60,475 bases of DNA from Paenibacillus xylanivorans (GCF_001280595.1 NZ_LITU01000059.1:321260-381734), one strand, 5' to 3'. Positions 44,895 to 54,927 are shown, numbered from the stretch's first letter. The notes: generated by a model not told the origin, from the letters alone. A program made the numbers and translations.

Positions 44895-45269
44895 GTGAAC
44901 GACGTTATGAACATTCAGGTCAGTCCGCTGGCAGAATCAAGACTTAACGCGATGCTGGGAGATCGGCCGGGCTATTTCAAGCTGTTTTATGACACCGATG
45001 GATGCGGATGTGATGGTACTGCTGTGCTTCTGATTGTTAACGAGCCCGACAGTGATGACATTCGGATTGAATCTGATTCGCTTCCTTTTCTGATCAACAA
45101 ACAGCAACAGATCTATTTCGAGCCTTACCTTCGCCTGCAATCAGAGAACAGTTTCCCTTCCTACCGATTGAGCAGTGATTCCATGATATACGGCAATCAT
45201 GTCAAGGCCCATGATCTTCGGGATATCGCAGACACTTCGCCGCAGCCGCTCAGTTGGTTCGTACGATAA
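44895..45269 (+). CDS. IscA/HesB-fold (iron-sulfur biosynthesis-like) protein
   Basis: 124 residues with the Fe-S_biosyn fold: a first strand-helix IQVSPLAESRLNAML, then GYFKLFYDTDGCGCDG with a CGC pair. The usual two-cysteine C-terminal motif of A-type scaffolds is absent, as in the YneR/YqkB-type relatives of Firmicutes, so the role may differ from iron-sulfur transfer. The GTG at 44895 is ten bases after AAGGTGA; an ATG at 44907 is also possible. Single gene with a terminator. Confidence 0.75.
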   Translation: MNDVMNIQVSPLAESRLNAMLGDRPGYFKLFYDTDGCGCDGTAVLLIVNEPDSDDIRIESDSLPFLINKQQQIYFEPYLRLQSENSFPSYRLSSDSMIYGNHVKAHDLRDIADTSPQPLSWFVR

Positions 45270-45292
45270 AAGTTGGAAAATGTGAAACTATG

Positions 45293-45346
45293 AAAAAACC
45301 TCCCTACCCCTGAAACTTAACGGGCTGGGAGGTTTGTTTGTTTTTG
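45293..45346 (+). terminator. Terminator of the IscA-like gene
   Basis: AAACCTCCC (45296-45304) pairs with GGGAGGTTT (45327-45335), followed by GTTTGTTTTTG. It lies about 27 bases after the stop codon. Confidence 0.85.
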
Positions 45347-45436
45347 TATGGCCTGCACCAGTTGTACGACTGGAAAGTACTCTCTATGATCAATTGCTGC
45401 ATATCCGGATCGTGTCCAATGACATCATGAACTTGT

Positions 45437-47503
45437 TTACTTTGTTTTGAACCGGGAGGATGCTTCAGCAAGCTGTTTGGTCAATCCATCGATGGTCTGT
45501 ACCATCTCTGACAGATGCTCGGTCATGCCTGACTGTTCCTCCATCGTCGCGGTCACTTCCTCCACGGATGCGGACACTTCTTCACCCGAAGCAGACAAGT
45601 TCTGCGCAGCTCCAATGACGTCATCTTTATCGCGTTCAATGGATTCAATCTCGGAGGCAATGGCCTGGACCTGATCCATCATCTCATTCATATTTTGGGT
45701 GACAAAATTGAACGTTTCCTTGGTCTGGCCTACACTGCTCTTATGCTGTTCAGCAATCGCCTCAATGGCGTGTACACTCCGGTTATTCTGCTCGACATGA
45801 TCAATCGTCTGCATCACAATCCGGCTGATATCCTCCGATTGGGCTGTGGTCTGCTCCGCCAGTTTGCGGATCTCCGATGCAACTACGGCAAAGCCACGTC
45901 CATGCTCGCCCGCCCTAGCGGCTTCAATGGAGGCATTGAGTGCAAGCAGTTTCGTCTGATTCGCAATCTCGGTTATCGTACCCGTAATTTGGTGAATGCC
46001 GGAAGAACTTTCAGCGAGCTGAACTGTAATCTTGGAAATATTGTTCACTTCGGCCTCGTTCTGTCCGTTCACCGCAATCAGTGCATCAATGACCTCATGG
46101 TTGCTCTTGAATGCATCTGTGATCTCATCTGCCTTGAGCTTCACCGACTGTGACATCTCATTGACGTTCGCAATTTTATTGCCCACGTTCATGAATTTAT
46201 CCACGATGGCTTCCGTATCATTTGCCTGGGACTCCATGGCTCGTGAAATTTCAAACGCCGTTGTCGTTGTTTCGGCAATGGAGGTCGAGGTCTGCTGGGT
46301 GGAGTGATCCAGTTCGGTTGTACTTGTTTTCAGTACGCTGATGGAATGGTTCATGCTGGAAATTAGCTGTTGGTTGCCCGCCGCCATCGTGTTAAAGCTG
46401 TCCACCAGTTGTTTGAATTCCCCGCTGTATTTGCCCTTGGCCTGCACCGTCAGATCCCCGTCTGCAAGTTGTCTGAATAATACAGTCAGTCTCGTAATTG
46501 GTTTGGTAACCAGTAATGAAATCAGTATTCCTGCGATGATAGATACCGCAATCGCGCTGAACAGGACAATATACATTTGTTTCGCCATTGCCCGTAACGG
46601 CTTCTGCACATCACTTAATTTGTCTTCAACAATGATAGTCCAATCCGATCTTGGAATTTTGGAATAAAAGACTACTTTGTCCTTTGTGCTAACATCACCT
46701 TGTTGCAACTGCTCGTTAGAAGGCAGGTTAATCAGTGACTGATATTCACCAGACTCAAGCTTCTGCCCCGCCATCTTCTCATCCGCCGAATTGAACATCA
46801 CGGTCCCTACACGATCCAAAATAATGACTTTTCCCTCTTCATTAATGTTGATATTCTGAAGCTGGTCAACGAAGAACGAGGTTGATGCGGTAGATACGAG
46901 TACGCCTTCCACTTGCTTGTTCTCATCGTAGATCGGCATCGCAAAAGCTGTACCCAACGTACCCAGTGATTTGGAGATAACCCCTTCACTAATTACATTC
47001 TGGCCTTGAACCGCCTGTTGAAAATACGCGCGATCTGCACGTTCTCCTCCGAGGGCTTCAGGATCGTTCGCTGCAACGACGATGCCTTTCCGGTCCAGCA
47101 ATATGATATTGCTGTTGCCTTCCATCCCTGCGAGGCTGTCTGCCAATATCCCATTGGACTTATCCACGAGTTCACTATTTTCCGAGAAAAAGACATCATC
47201 ATTCTGTCCTTCGCTATTTCGAATCTCTAGCAATTCCTGAAATGTGCCATGTGTTGTAATCAGGAACGTAGACTGTTCTTCCAACGTTAGTGAGGTAAAC
47301 AAGCCCGCACCAATCCGGTCAGAGGTTGCTTTAATCTCATCCTTGCTTTTGTCGAGGGTAATGACTGCTGCTACAGTGTAAGATAATACCGCTGTTACCA
47401 CCAATACGATTGTTACCAGCAAACTGATCATCAGCGGTAATTTGACTCTGAACGACATGTTGATCATGCGTTCTCTCGCCTTCGCGATTAACAATAAATC
47501 CAC
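45437..47503 (-). CDS. Methyl-accepting chemotaxis protein with dCache sensor
   Basis: 688 residues. Two membrane segments (about 22-45 and 312-334) enclose an extracellular dCache-type domain ([56 protein letters not shown]), then a HAMP domain (about 335-388) and a long cytoplasmic coiled coil whose hairpin tip ([30 protein letters not shown]) docks CheA and CheW. Small-molecule chemoreceptor; the ligand is not apparent. The GTG at 47503 is open, but ATG codons at 47467 or 47458 fit the membrane topology equally well. Confidence 0.92.
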   Translation of the reverse strand: MDLLLIAKARERMINMSFRVKLPLMISLLVTIVLVVTAVLSYTVAAVITLDKSKDEIKATSDRIGAGLFTSLTLEEQSTFLITTHGTFQELLEIRNSEGQNDDVFFSENSELVDKSNGILADSLAGMEGNSNIILLDRKGIVVAANDPEALGGERADRAYFQQAVQGQNVISEGVISKSLGTLGTAFAMPIYDENKQVEGVLVSTASTSFFVDQLQNININEEGKVIILDRVGTVMFNSADEKMAGQKLESGEYQSLINLPSNEQLQQGDVSTKDKVVFYSKIPRSDWTIIVEDKLSDVQKPLRAMAKQMYIVLFSAIAVSIIAGILISLLVTKPITRLTVLFRQLADGDLTVQAKGKYSGEFKQLVDSFNTMAAGNQQLISSMNHSISVLKTSTTELDHSTQQTSTSIAETTTTAFEISRAMESQANDTEAIVDKFMNVGNKIANVNEMSQSVKLKADEITDAFKSNHEVIDALIAVNGQNEAEVNNISKITVQLAESSSGIHQITGTITEIANQTKLLALNASIEAARAGEHGRGFAVVASEIRKLAEQTTAQSEDISRIVMQTIDHVEQNNRSVHAIEAIAEQHKSSVGQTKETFNFVTQNMNEMMDQVQAIASEIESIERDKDDVIGAAQNLSASGEEVSASVEEVTATMEEQSGMTEHLSEMVQTIDGLTKQLAEASSRFKTK

Positions 47504-47750
47504 CTTCCGTTTCTGCGATGTTAGTGTCCAATTTTGTATGGGATAACTTTATATCGGTAGATAGTATCTAATCTTTCAGCAAGAAAAACGTTTGCAGAAA
47601 AAAATTTTTTTAAGTGTTATATTTTATTGATTGACTTAATTTGTAAATTAGATTATGCTACTCTATATAAATACTTATTTTACCATAATTGAGAGTTTTA
47701 AATAGCTGGCCAGCTTTCAAATATATTAAATTTGAGAGGGAGATATAAAA

Positions 47751-48547
47751 ATGAAAAAAGTGGTTTCAGCTTTATTAGTTACAGCATCCTTATTTGTTGG
47801 TAGTGTCGCTTCTTTCGCTTATTCAGAAGAGTCGGTTAGTATAATTCCTACCAGAATGCAGGCGGGAACAATATTAGAGTATGACGGATCCAATCAGATG
47901 GTTATTTTGGAAAAGGGTGAACCAGTAAATATCCCTTCCGTCTATCAAGGTCAAACAACAAAGAGTGTCACACAAAAAGTAGATCTTGATAAGTTAAGAA
48001 TTGAAGAAGAATTCATTGAAAAAATTAAAGAAGAAGCGAAAAATTTGCCTGTATATAAAGTTGAGAACCCTCTTCCACAGCCAGGTTTGAAAGTTATATA
48101 CGATGGCGAGGGTTACATAAAGGAGTTTGTCTTCCCTCAAGGGAACGACTTCGCATTAGCTGCTTATAAAGCCCTACCAAGAGGCACTAGAAAAGCAGCT
48201 GGAACCTATACTTATGGAAATAACAATAATAAAATTACAATTACAAAGAGCACTGTTCTTGGTGAGGGACGATTCACTAATTTTACTGATACAACTGGGG
48301 AAAACAGTAACACTCTGAAAAAAGGTGACGCAGCAACAAGAGGAGACATAGATAATCCTAAATATGAGCAAACTTAACTTTGGATGCGCGGAATTTGGAT
48401 AATAATGTATTTGCGAATGTAACTAAGAGAGATAATGGAGCACTTCCAGACGCGACATTAGATATTTGGAAAACTGGAGTAGAACTTTTTGACCTAAAAT
48501 GGTCCTCCTCCCTATCGTTTAAAGGAAGATACTTCTATGAATTCTAA
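47751..48547 (+). pseudogene. Secreted protein gene interrupted by a frameshift
   Basis: A signal peptide (residues 1-24, ends SFAYS) and 208 residues run in one frame to a TAA at 48375-48377. Directly after, another frame carries on for 55 residues (LDARNLDNNVFANVTK to GRYFYEF) to a TAA at 48545-48547, with composition like that of the first part and no start codon or ribosome site of its own. Adding one base near 48370-48378 joins the two into one protein of about 263 residues. So the gene is truncated by a frameshift, or the base call is wrong. GAGGGAG stands eight bases before the ATG. The family is unknown to me; the C-terminal GTYTYGNNN..YFYEF part looks like a beta-rich secreted domain. 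The region is clearly AT-richer than its surroundings. Confidence 0.65.
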
Positions 48548-48561
48548 TTTATAAGATTTTT

Positions 48562-48592
48562 ATAAAGGGGGCGATATATTCGCCTCCTTATC
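48562..48592 (+). terminator. Probable terminator after the frameshifted secreted gene
   Basis: AGGGGGCGA pairs with TCGCCTCCT around TATAT with one mismatch. The hairpin begins about 20 bases after the second-frame stop, which supports the view that the transcript was meant to include the second frame. The T-run is weak. Confidence 0.5.
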
Positions 48593-48622
48593 GTATCTTC
48601 TTAATGAAAAGGATGATGAATC

Positions 48623-49699
48623 ATGAAAAAAAATTTTTCAATCACAAAATTTATTTCAGTCATAATTACCCTACTTCTCTTCATTGGGGGATGTAGTTCA
48701 GAAGAAAAAGCAATTGAAACAGTGGACTCCCACAAAACACAAACGAATGATACACAAACCCATGAATATCTTTCAATTACAAACACGGAGTATGTTAATG
48801 GAACAGATACCAACGATGGAATGGTCATGAGGGTATACACATATGACATACAAAATAAGACTCTAACTAAAATGGCTGATTTGCCCTATAACTCTCAATA
48901 CCCCTTAACAGTGGCTTCCTTAGCAGAAGACACCATCTTCTATTCAGGAGCTGGAAAAGAAAAGGGTGACGAGTTGTTTTCATATAATTTAAAAACAGAG
49001 AAAATCCAGCAATTAAGTTCCGAATTATTTGCAATCAATTCGATTATTCCGGATACCGTTGATCATACATTGGTTATGGCTGCTGTTAAGAAGGGAGAAC
49101 GGCCTGTCAAAGTTATGTTCTATGATAAAGAAACTCAAGACATGACCATATTGAATGAAAATGATTCGGATACAACAACATGGGATATTTCTTATGATCC
49201 AGAAACAAGAAAATCCTATGCCATCCAATATTCTGAAGAGGAGCAATATAATCATATGGAGGAGTCCAATAAAACGCAAACACCGATGGTTCCTCCAAAC
49301 CATACGATCATTGAGATAGATCCAATCTCTAAACAGACACGCAAGGTTATTGAACTAGAGGAGGAACAAATTTTAACTTTATCAACAAGGGGAGACCAAA
49401 TTCTTATTGCCACTGCAAAACATATCAACAAGAATCCAATTAAATATAGTATGGTTAATATTAAAACAGGAGAAAGAAACGAAATTGATCTTCCCATTAA
49501 AGCGAGGAGTGGATTGTTTTTGTCCAAAGACGGGCAGGGTTTCTATTTCCTCGGAGAAAATACAAAAGCAAACGTGAATCAGGAACGAGGAATTTATTTC
49601 TATGATTTGAAAACGCAACAAGTGGAAGCCATATTTCTTCAAAAAGAGGGCTTCATTAATAATTTTATGCTTCTAACGAATCCCATAAAAATAAATTAA
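48623..49699 (+). CDS. Lipoprotein with beta-propeller-like repeats, unknown function
   Basis: 358 residues. The signal peptide ends in the lipobox IGGC. The rest is made of repeated four-strand units with Y(T/S)YD or YDxKT closing motifs (VYTYDIQNKTLTKMADLP; LFSYNLKTEKIQQLSSE; MFYDKETQDMTIL; IYFYDLKTQQVEAIFL), the pattern of WD40/TolB-like propellers. No catalytic residues are recognised. AAGGATG stands seven bases before the ATG. It follows the frameshifted secreted gene on the same strand and shares its low GC content, so both may have arrived together. Confidence 0.8.
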   Translation: MKKNFSITKFISVIITLLLFIGGCSSEEKAIETVDSHKTQTNDTQTHEYLSITNTEYVNGTDTNDGMVMRVYTYDIQNKTLTKMADLPYNSQYPLTVASLAEDTIFYSGAGKEKGDELFSYNLKTEKIQQLSSELFAINSIIPDTVDHTLVMAAVKKGERPVKVMFYDKETQDMTILNENDSDTTTWDISYDPETRKSYAIQYSEEEQYNHMEESNKTQTPMVPPNHTIIEIDPISKQTRKVIELEEEQILTLSTRGDQILIATAKHINKNPIKYSMVNIKTGERNEIDLPIKARSGLFLSKDGQGFYFLGENTKANVNQERGIYFYDLKTQQVEAIFLQKEGFINNFMLLTNPIKIN

Positions 49700-49738
49700 T
49701 TTCTCCTTAAACACTATATAAGCCAGTAATCCATATAT

Positions 49739-49772
49739 CCAAACGTCACTTCCCCGATTGTGGCGTTTTTTA
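49739..49772 (+). terminator. Terminator of the propeller lipoprotein gene
   Basis: AAACG-CAC pairs with GTG-CGTTT with one mismatch, followed by TTTTAG. It lies about 40 bases after the stop codon. Confidence 0.75.
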
Positions 49773-49799
49773 GTTTGGGTCAAAACACGCCGCGCTGTA

Positions 49800-50089
49800 A
49801 AATTGATCATATCTATATCGATTAGGAGGAAGCAAGGTATGGCTCCCTGTTCTTTGATATTCCTTTACGCTGTAGCCACTTAAAACAAGTAGACATCTAT
49901 CGGGAGGCCCTAAGTTCCCACGGATACGATATTCCACAAGAGCAATTCGAAAAATACTTCTCCCTGGCGTCCCGTTATCTTGGCATCCGTTATATGAGTT
50001 GGAGCCTTGGGGTATGGGAGAAACACTCGCATGGAAAAGCTGACTTAAAAAAATATATGAAGATGGTAACTCAACCTTTGTTCTCCTGA
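49800..50089 (+). pseudogene. C-terminal remnant of an aminoglycoside-phosphotransferase-like gene
   Basis: An 84-residue stretch without a start codon (YGSLFFDIPLRC to VTQPLFS, 49838-50089) reads like the end of a phosphotransferase of the APH/choline-kinase type. Just upstream the same frame gives IDHIYID, a TAG, then EEAR: in this family the motif is IDWEEARYG, so the TAG at 49823-49825 is a TGG changed by one base. Nothing of the ATP-binding N-terminal part is present, since the terminator of the lipoprotein gene lies immediately before. This is a decayed fragment. Confidence 0.6.
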
Positions 50090-50145
50090 GCCCCTCCTCA
50101 TTCCAGGTTAAGCATAAGATGAATTCACTGTTTTCCCGGACAAAA

Positions 50146-50177
50146 AAGCTCCTGCCACCAGAAGTGACAGGAGCTTA
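50146..50177 (-). terminator. Terminator of the amidohydrolase / GNAT-fusion operon
   Basis: AAGCTCCTG-CAC (50146-50158) pairs with GTG-CAGGAGCTT (50164-50176), one mismatch; six T's follow on the minus strand. It lies about 85 bases after the amidohydrolase stop. Confidence 0.8.
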
Positions 50178-50260
50178 CATGATAGGGATTCAGCATGAAC
50201 ATGATATGCTTCCACGACCTACATGGCATACATTTTCCACAGATAATTATGAGCTGGTGC

Positions 50261-51139
50261 TTAACCCAAATCTGCAATTCGCTGTTTAATGCGCGGAAAT
50301 AAATCAAAAGCATTCTCGTAGAATACCTTCTCATGATGCTGCTCCGGCACAAGTCGACGGACGAATTCTGCATACAGATCAATCGGCGCTAGCGGCCAGT
50401 CGGTTCCGAACAGCATTTTCTCGTAATGATCCGAATACACCAGCGCCCGACGGAAATGATCCATGAATAAGGGCTCGTTCATAAATCGTTCAAAATGGGG
50501 CCGATCACCGACAACGAGGCCGGACAGATCTGCGTAAACGTTAGGGTTCTTCGCCACAACTTCAGCGGCATCCATCACCCAAGGATCACCCAAATGACAG
50601 ATCATAAAATTCACGCCGCGCTGTTGAAAGGCTAATTCGTCCACGGTCAGCGGATGTGCATACTTGAGCAATCCATTCATGGAGTACGTATCGCCCGTAT
50701 GAATGACCACAGGCACGTTATACTTGGCTGCCAGTTCATAGACCGGTGTGTAGATCTTGTCATACACGTAGTGATGATAGTACCCCGCATATAGTTTGAT
50801 TCCGGCTACCTCAGGAGCTTGTAATCGTGCTTCAATCCGGTCCAGCTCGTCCTGAGCGTGTTCACCACCAAGGTGGTTTGGATTGATGCCGACGCATTCC
50901 ATGAGGAATGACGGAACCGTTTCTTCCAAATCAAGTCCCATCGGGTTGGGAGAGCTGGAATCTGGAAATGCTCCCTTCGTCTGCTCCGTAACCCCCATTC
51001 CGATACCAAGAATAACGTCGTTCTTATCAAACTCCGCCTTGAGGCCAGCGGCAGAGTAATCCACTTTCGATAAATCTATTGCCGTTCGATGAAAGCTGTC
51101 GATGTCCGACAGATGAATATGAATATCAATAATCGGCAT
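50261..51139 (-). CDS. Amidohydrolase-2 family hydrolase, coupled to the GNAT-fusion gene
   Basis: 292 residues, TIM-barrel amidohydrolase_2: PIIDIHIHLSDIDSFH gives the first metal ligands, VVIHTGDTYSMNG and MICHLGDPWVMDAAEVVAK follow, and MLFGTDWPLAPIDLYAEF supplies the late Asp. A full AGGAGG six bases before the ATG fixes the start; the stop codon of the 1050-residue protein gene is one base upstream, so the two are tightly coupled. It is only distantly like the other amidohydrolase at 29.6-30.6 kb. Substrate unknown; hydrolysis or decarboxylation of a small carboxylate is typical of the family. Confidence 0.85.
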   Translation of the reverse strand: MPIIDIHIHLSDIDSFHRTAIDLSKVDYSAAGLKAEFDKNDVILGIGMGVTEQTKGAFPDSSSPNPMGLDLEETVPSFLMECVGINPNHLGGEHAQDELDRIEARLQAPEVAGIKLYAGYYHHYVYDKIYTPVYELAAKYNVPVVIHTGDTYSMNGLLKYAHPLTVDELAFQQRGVNFMICHLGDPWVMDAAEVVAKNPNVYADLSGLVVGDRPHFERFMNEPLFMDHFRRALVYSDHYEKMLFGTDWPLAPIDLYAEFVRRLVPEQHHEKVFYENAFDLFPRIKQRIADLG

Positions 51140-51140
51140 G

Positions 51141-54100
51141 TTAAGCCTCCTTTTCACCTTTTGAAGTTGCAAAGTTTAGCTGCAGAAGGCCACGTACATC
51201 CTCTGGATTCAGAGGAATTTGCCCCAAGATCAGATAGGTCGGCTCTGTCCAGACCGTTTCTCCGTTCAGCAGTGGCAGATTGTGATACACACTGTGACCA
51301 AGCACCACATTGTTCACAAACCCCGCAGCATTCTGATTAGGGTAACGATTCACTGCATGCAGCATGTCTTTACGCGAAACTGCACCCATTCGCAAGAAAC
51401 CCTTGGACTGAAGATATCCGTCTAGCTTTCCGAGAGGGTACCGCCCTTGCTCGGGGTGTTCCAGCCAACCATCAGCAAAGACAGGCGAAGGTTTGAAGAA
51501 ATGTTCCTCCGCTAGCGAGTAATCCAGCGTCAAGCCGCTATCGTTTGTAACTGAATGCATCTCACAGAGAACAGGAACGCCGGGCAGCATGAGATAATGC
51601 TGCTGTACCGTGATTCCCCGATTCGCTTCATGCTTCTCGATGCGGGTCGTGATCTGAATTCCTTTCCAGACGTTACCGTAGTCATCTTTACGCTCCGTCC
51701 AAGCCGCGCTTCTTTGTTCCAACTGTCGGCTGAAACCGTTCATACCAGGGATACCCACACCAAGTCCGCCGTACCATGGATTCCACCAGGAACGCGGGGC
51801 TGCTTCCGGATACGTGCTGTCCAGCCATTCTTCACCCTGGTACTTCAGGGAATGCACGACACTTCCGAAACCAGGGGCAGCTGCCATCGAAAGAACTCCG
51901 TTGCTCACCGTGTACACAGGACCTGCTGGACCTTCTTCAATCACGCAATCAACGGCTGTTCCTGTCTGCGGATACCAGAGGGCGGTCCGTTCATGAATCC
52001 GATCCTCGCCTCGATATACGGCCCGAACCTTCCAGCCAAGATCGCGTTCTTCGGTCGCATCCTTTCCCTCAGGGGAGAATTCCAATTTAGTGGAGCGCAG
52101 ATCCTGCTCTCGATTTAATTCCATATCAGCAGCTAAATGCTCTGGTGTGCCACCATTCTGCACGTACAGTTCCAGGTTTCCAGCGAGCGGGACCATCTTC
52201 CGTTCGATCAGTTCCGCTGTCAGTACATCCTGGGCGAACGGATTGCCACCACCCAATGCCAGCTCAAGATGGTTGTCCAGCTTCGGTAGAACCGGGCTCC
52301 GCCGTTTTTGGGCGAAAGATCGGAAATCCTGCCATTTGGCAAAGGTGTTCAGAGCAAATACGGTCGCCTTCGTTTGCACAACGGCTCCTGCTGGAATCCG
52401 GCCAAGCTCATGCTGTAACCCTAGTGTGTGTTCCGGACGAAGCAGCTTCAAGGAAGGGTCCCAATAGATACCGCAAGCACCGTACTCTTCCTTGCAGAAC
52501 AGCCAGTTCTCTGTAATTTGGGCGCTGTCCCAGTGGCTCGGATCGCCAGAGTACGCATCGCCCATATCTACATAACGGCCTTGGTACGGGAGAATAAGCC
52601 GGTTGCCGAAAAAACCAAAGTTCGTCATCAAGAACATATTCTCTTCCAGCTCAGCGCTGCGCGTATTCCCAATTTCGTGGTAAAACTCCGCAATTCCGTT
52701 GGCAGACAGCTTGACCACGGACTTGATCTCTATACCAGGGAAGTCTTCCGATTCATACAGTGCTTCGAGAACCTGTTTTTCTCCCTCCGGATAGATGTTC
52801 ACTTCCTTGGCTTGTTTCTTGGAAAACTCTTCTGCAAATGGCTTACCCAGCTTCGGATAGGTCCACCAGAACGTGTGGACGGAGCCAGGGTATTCAATCC
52901 ACATGTTGTTATCTTGCTTACTCATATGGAGGGAGAATGCACCGTTCACGGCCACCCACTGATCTCCGTTTTCCCCACCGTAACGTCCTTGTGTACCTTT
53001 CATCAGAACAGACAGCTTGGTTGTGAAAGAGACCGCCTGTCTATCCGTCGGAACGGCCGTTACCTCAACTTCTCTCGAATAGAGACCATACGAACGCAAA
53101 ATGAAGGTTACCGGTACAGATGCTTTGCCTTTTGCAGGAACTGTGAAGCGCACCGAAGGTTCTGTCCATTCTAGAAATGCATCCTCCGGCAGGTCAAAAG
53201 TGAACTCCGCTTCGGAATCAAAATTATTCTCCACGTTCAGGTACAAATCGGCCGGGATGCCTGTATAGAGCTCTTTTACGGGCAACGCCGTGTTGATCTT
53301 GGCCGGGAATTTCGGTGCAACGCCCATACGAAACTCGGCCTTTTTGCCACCGATCAGCCATGTGCTTGTGACAACGGGATGGGTCTTATTCTGACTTTGC
53401 TCCTCTTGAACCGGATCAAGGTGGAACTCGCCCTCCACAATTACCGTTTCTCCCGAAGCAACCGTTCTTGCAACGTCCAACGCAAAACGAATATTTTTGT
53501 TGTTCTGACCCTTGATCTCGAACTTCAGCTCGGATGCTGAGCGGTTCGTGATCCGGTAGCGAACCTTGTATGCGGAACCAAATACGAGATCATGATCGTC
53601 GATCTCTGTGGTAATTTCGTAATCTGGTGTTTCGAGAGCTGTCAGCCCGCGACCAGACTTCTCGAATTCGGCTCGCAAGGAGATATCTCCCTTTTTCCAG
53701 GAATAATCAAAGAAATCGAAACCACGCTCCCGTCGGCCATCCGGCTCAATGACGAGTTCACGCGTGCTGTCTGCGTACCAATCCAGCTCCTCAAAATAAG
53801 GAGCAAGTGCTTCCGTCTGCAAGATGGTCGGGATGAAGTTCATCAGATGCACATTATCATCTTTTTTCTCCCAGAAGAATCCGCATTTCTTATACATCGG
53901 GACAGCCTTGGTGTTACCGGCCCACGTGAACAGATCCAGGCGAGGCCATCCCGCTTCCACAGTCTTGCGAACGGCGTTCAGGATCAGATTACGGCCTACC
54001 TTATAGCCGTGATAATCGGGACGCACATTCAATAGCGGTACATACAGGGCATTCTCGTCATAACGGTAGTGGGCAAAGCTGCAGAAGCCAACAACCTCTG

Positions 54101-54293
54101 TCTCATGAACGGCAAGAAATACATAAAGATTGGACGAAGTCTCCATCTCCCGGCGAACAGTATCTTCTGTTCTCTGGTTGGTGCCACCTCCCCAACTTTC
54201 GTTACTGCGGTTCCACATATCAGCGACTGCGGCAGCATAGGAGGGATCGTATTCAATAATTCGGATTTGTTCCATGATCGAAGTTACTGTCAT
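51141..54293 (-). CDS. 1050-residue protein: GNAT acetyltransferase domain fused to a long beta-rich region
   Basis: Residues about 8-165 form a GNAT domain (IRIIEYDPSYAAAVADMWN; VVGFCSFAHYRYDENALYVPLLNVRPDYHGYKVGRNLI with the acetyl-CoA loop; MYKKCGFFWEKKDDNVHLMNF). Residues about 200-430 look like two Ig/CARDB-type sandwiches (YKVRYRITNRSASELKFEIKG; YLNVENNFDSEAEFTFDLPEDAF). The remaining 600 residues are beta-rich with many Trp and Tyr (TFWWTYPKLGKPFAEEF; RSWWNPWYGGLGVGIPGMNGFSRQ), suggestive of a carbohydrate-binding or mutarotase-like supersandwich. No signal peptide. AAGGAG eight bases before the ATG supports the start. First gene of an operon with an amidohydrolase. I know no characterised protein with this layout. 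Confidence 0.8.
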   Translation of the reverse strand: MTVTSIMEQIRIIEYDPSYAAAVADMWNRSNESWGGGTNQRTEDTVRREMETSSNLYVFLAVHETEVVGFCSFAHYRYDENALYVPLLNVRPDYHGYKVGRNLILNAVRKTVEAGWPRLDLFTWAGNTKAVPMYKKCGFFWEKKDDNVHLMNFIPTILQTEALAPYFEELDWYADSTRELVIEPDGRRERGFDFFDYSWKKGDISLRAEFEKSGRGLTALETPDYEITTEIDDHDLVFGSAYKVRYRITNRSASELKFEIKGQNNKNIRFALDVARTVASGETVIVEGEFHLDPVQEEQSQNKTHPVVTSTWLIGGKKAEFRMGVAPKFPAKINTALPVKELYTGIPADLYLNVENNFDSEAEFTFDLPEDAFLEWTEPSVRFTVPAKGKASVPVTFILRSYGLYSREVEVTAVPTDRQAVSFTTKLSVLMKGTQGRYGGENGDQWVAVNGAFSLHMSKQDNNMWIEYPGSVHTFWWTYPKLGKPFAEEFSKKQAKEVNIYPEGEKQVLEALYESEDFPGIEIKSVVKLSANGIAEFYHEIGNTRSAELEENMFLMTNFGFFGNRLILPYQGRYVDMGDAYSGDPSHWDSAQITENWLFCKEEYGACGIYWDPSLKLLRPEHTLGLQHELGRIPAGAVVQTKATVFALNTFAKWQDFRSFAQKRRSPVLPKLDNHLELALGGGNPFAQDVLTAELIERKMVPLAGNLELYVQNGGTPEHLAADMELNREQDLRSTKLEFSPEGKDATEERDLGWKVRAVYRGEDRIHERTALWYPQTGTAVDCVIEEGPAGPVYTVSNGVLSMAAAPGFGSVVHSLKYQGEEWLDSTYPEAAPRSWWNPWYGGLGVGIPGMNGFSRQLEQRSAAWTERKDDYGNVWKGIQITTRIEKHEANRGITVQQHYLMLPGVPVLCEMHSVTNDSGLTLDYSLAEEHFFKPSPVFADGWLEHPEQGRYPLGKLDGYLQSKGFLRMGAVSRKDMLHAVNRYPNQNAAGFVNNVVLGHSVYHNLPLLNGETVWTEPTYLILGQIPLNPEDVRGLLQLNFATSKGEKEA

Positions 54294-54532
54294 ATTTGGA
54301 TCTCCTTATCTTTATCTATAGGATGGTCTTCGTGGTCATTCGATATGGCCTTTGCCCGTTAGCCGCAGAGATAATACTGGCCATGTTTGAAGAAGCTAAC
54401 GATAGTCTTATCATACTATAATTGGAAACAATTTCAGAGGATTAAAAATCTTTCTTTTCAACTTATAAGTGCCTTTCGGATGCTCTGGTTAGAAGCGCCA
54501 AGGATGGACGAATCTATTTAGGTATGAAGAAA

Positions 54533-54563
54533 AAATCCACGTCTCTAAGTTAGACGTGGATTT
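54533..54563 (-). terminator. Terminator of the MazEF-like operon
   Basis: A perfect 12-base stem (AAATCCACGTCT at 54533-54544 and its complement at 54552-54563), followed on the minus strand by TTTTTTCTTC. It lies about 30 bases after the toxin stop codon. No gene is seen in 54294-54532. Confidence 0.88.
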
Positions 54564-54591
54564 AGGTAAATGAACAGCTAATAATCTTCAA

Positions 54592-54927
54592 TTATGCCAA
54601 AATAGAACGGACATTGCGTAGAACTGATTTCATAAATTCAGAGGTTGGTTCGGCATGCCCCGCAATTTGAATACGTCGTTGCCGCACATCAAGACTCTTC
54701 AACTGATCCGTCAAAACAACACCTGAAAATGGCAGGTCTTCTGGTAGTATAACTTCAAAAGGATAATCCTTGGCATGGCTCGTTATGGGACATACAACGG
54801 CAAAACCCGTTACTTCATTGAATTCATGTTCCGATAGAACAATAGCCGGTCGTCTCCCGGCTTGCTCGTGACCCGCTTGAGGATCAAAGTCAAGCCATAT
54901 CAGATCGCCTCGCTTGGGAATAATCAA
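54592..54927 (-). CDS. mazF: MazF/PemK-type endoribonuclease toxin
   Basis: 111 residues, normal MazF length. The family marks are present: PKRGDLIWLDFDPQAGHEQAGRRPAIVLS near the start, with the catalytic arginine in GRRP, and VVCPITSHAKDYPFEV with the conserved Thr/Ser. It should cut mRNA at short sequence motifs when free of its antitoxin. It overlaps the antitoxin gene by four bases (ATGA). Confidence 0.9.
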   Translation of the reverse strand: MIIPKRGDLIWLDFDPQAGHEQAGRRPAIVLSEHEFNEVTGFAVVCPITSHAKDYPFEVILPEDLPFSGVVLTDQLKSLDVRQRRIQIAGHAEPTSEFMKSVLRNVRSILA

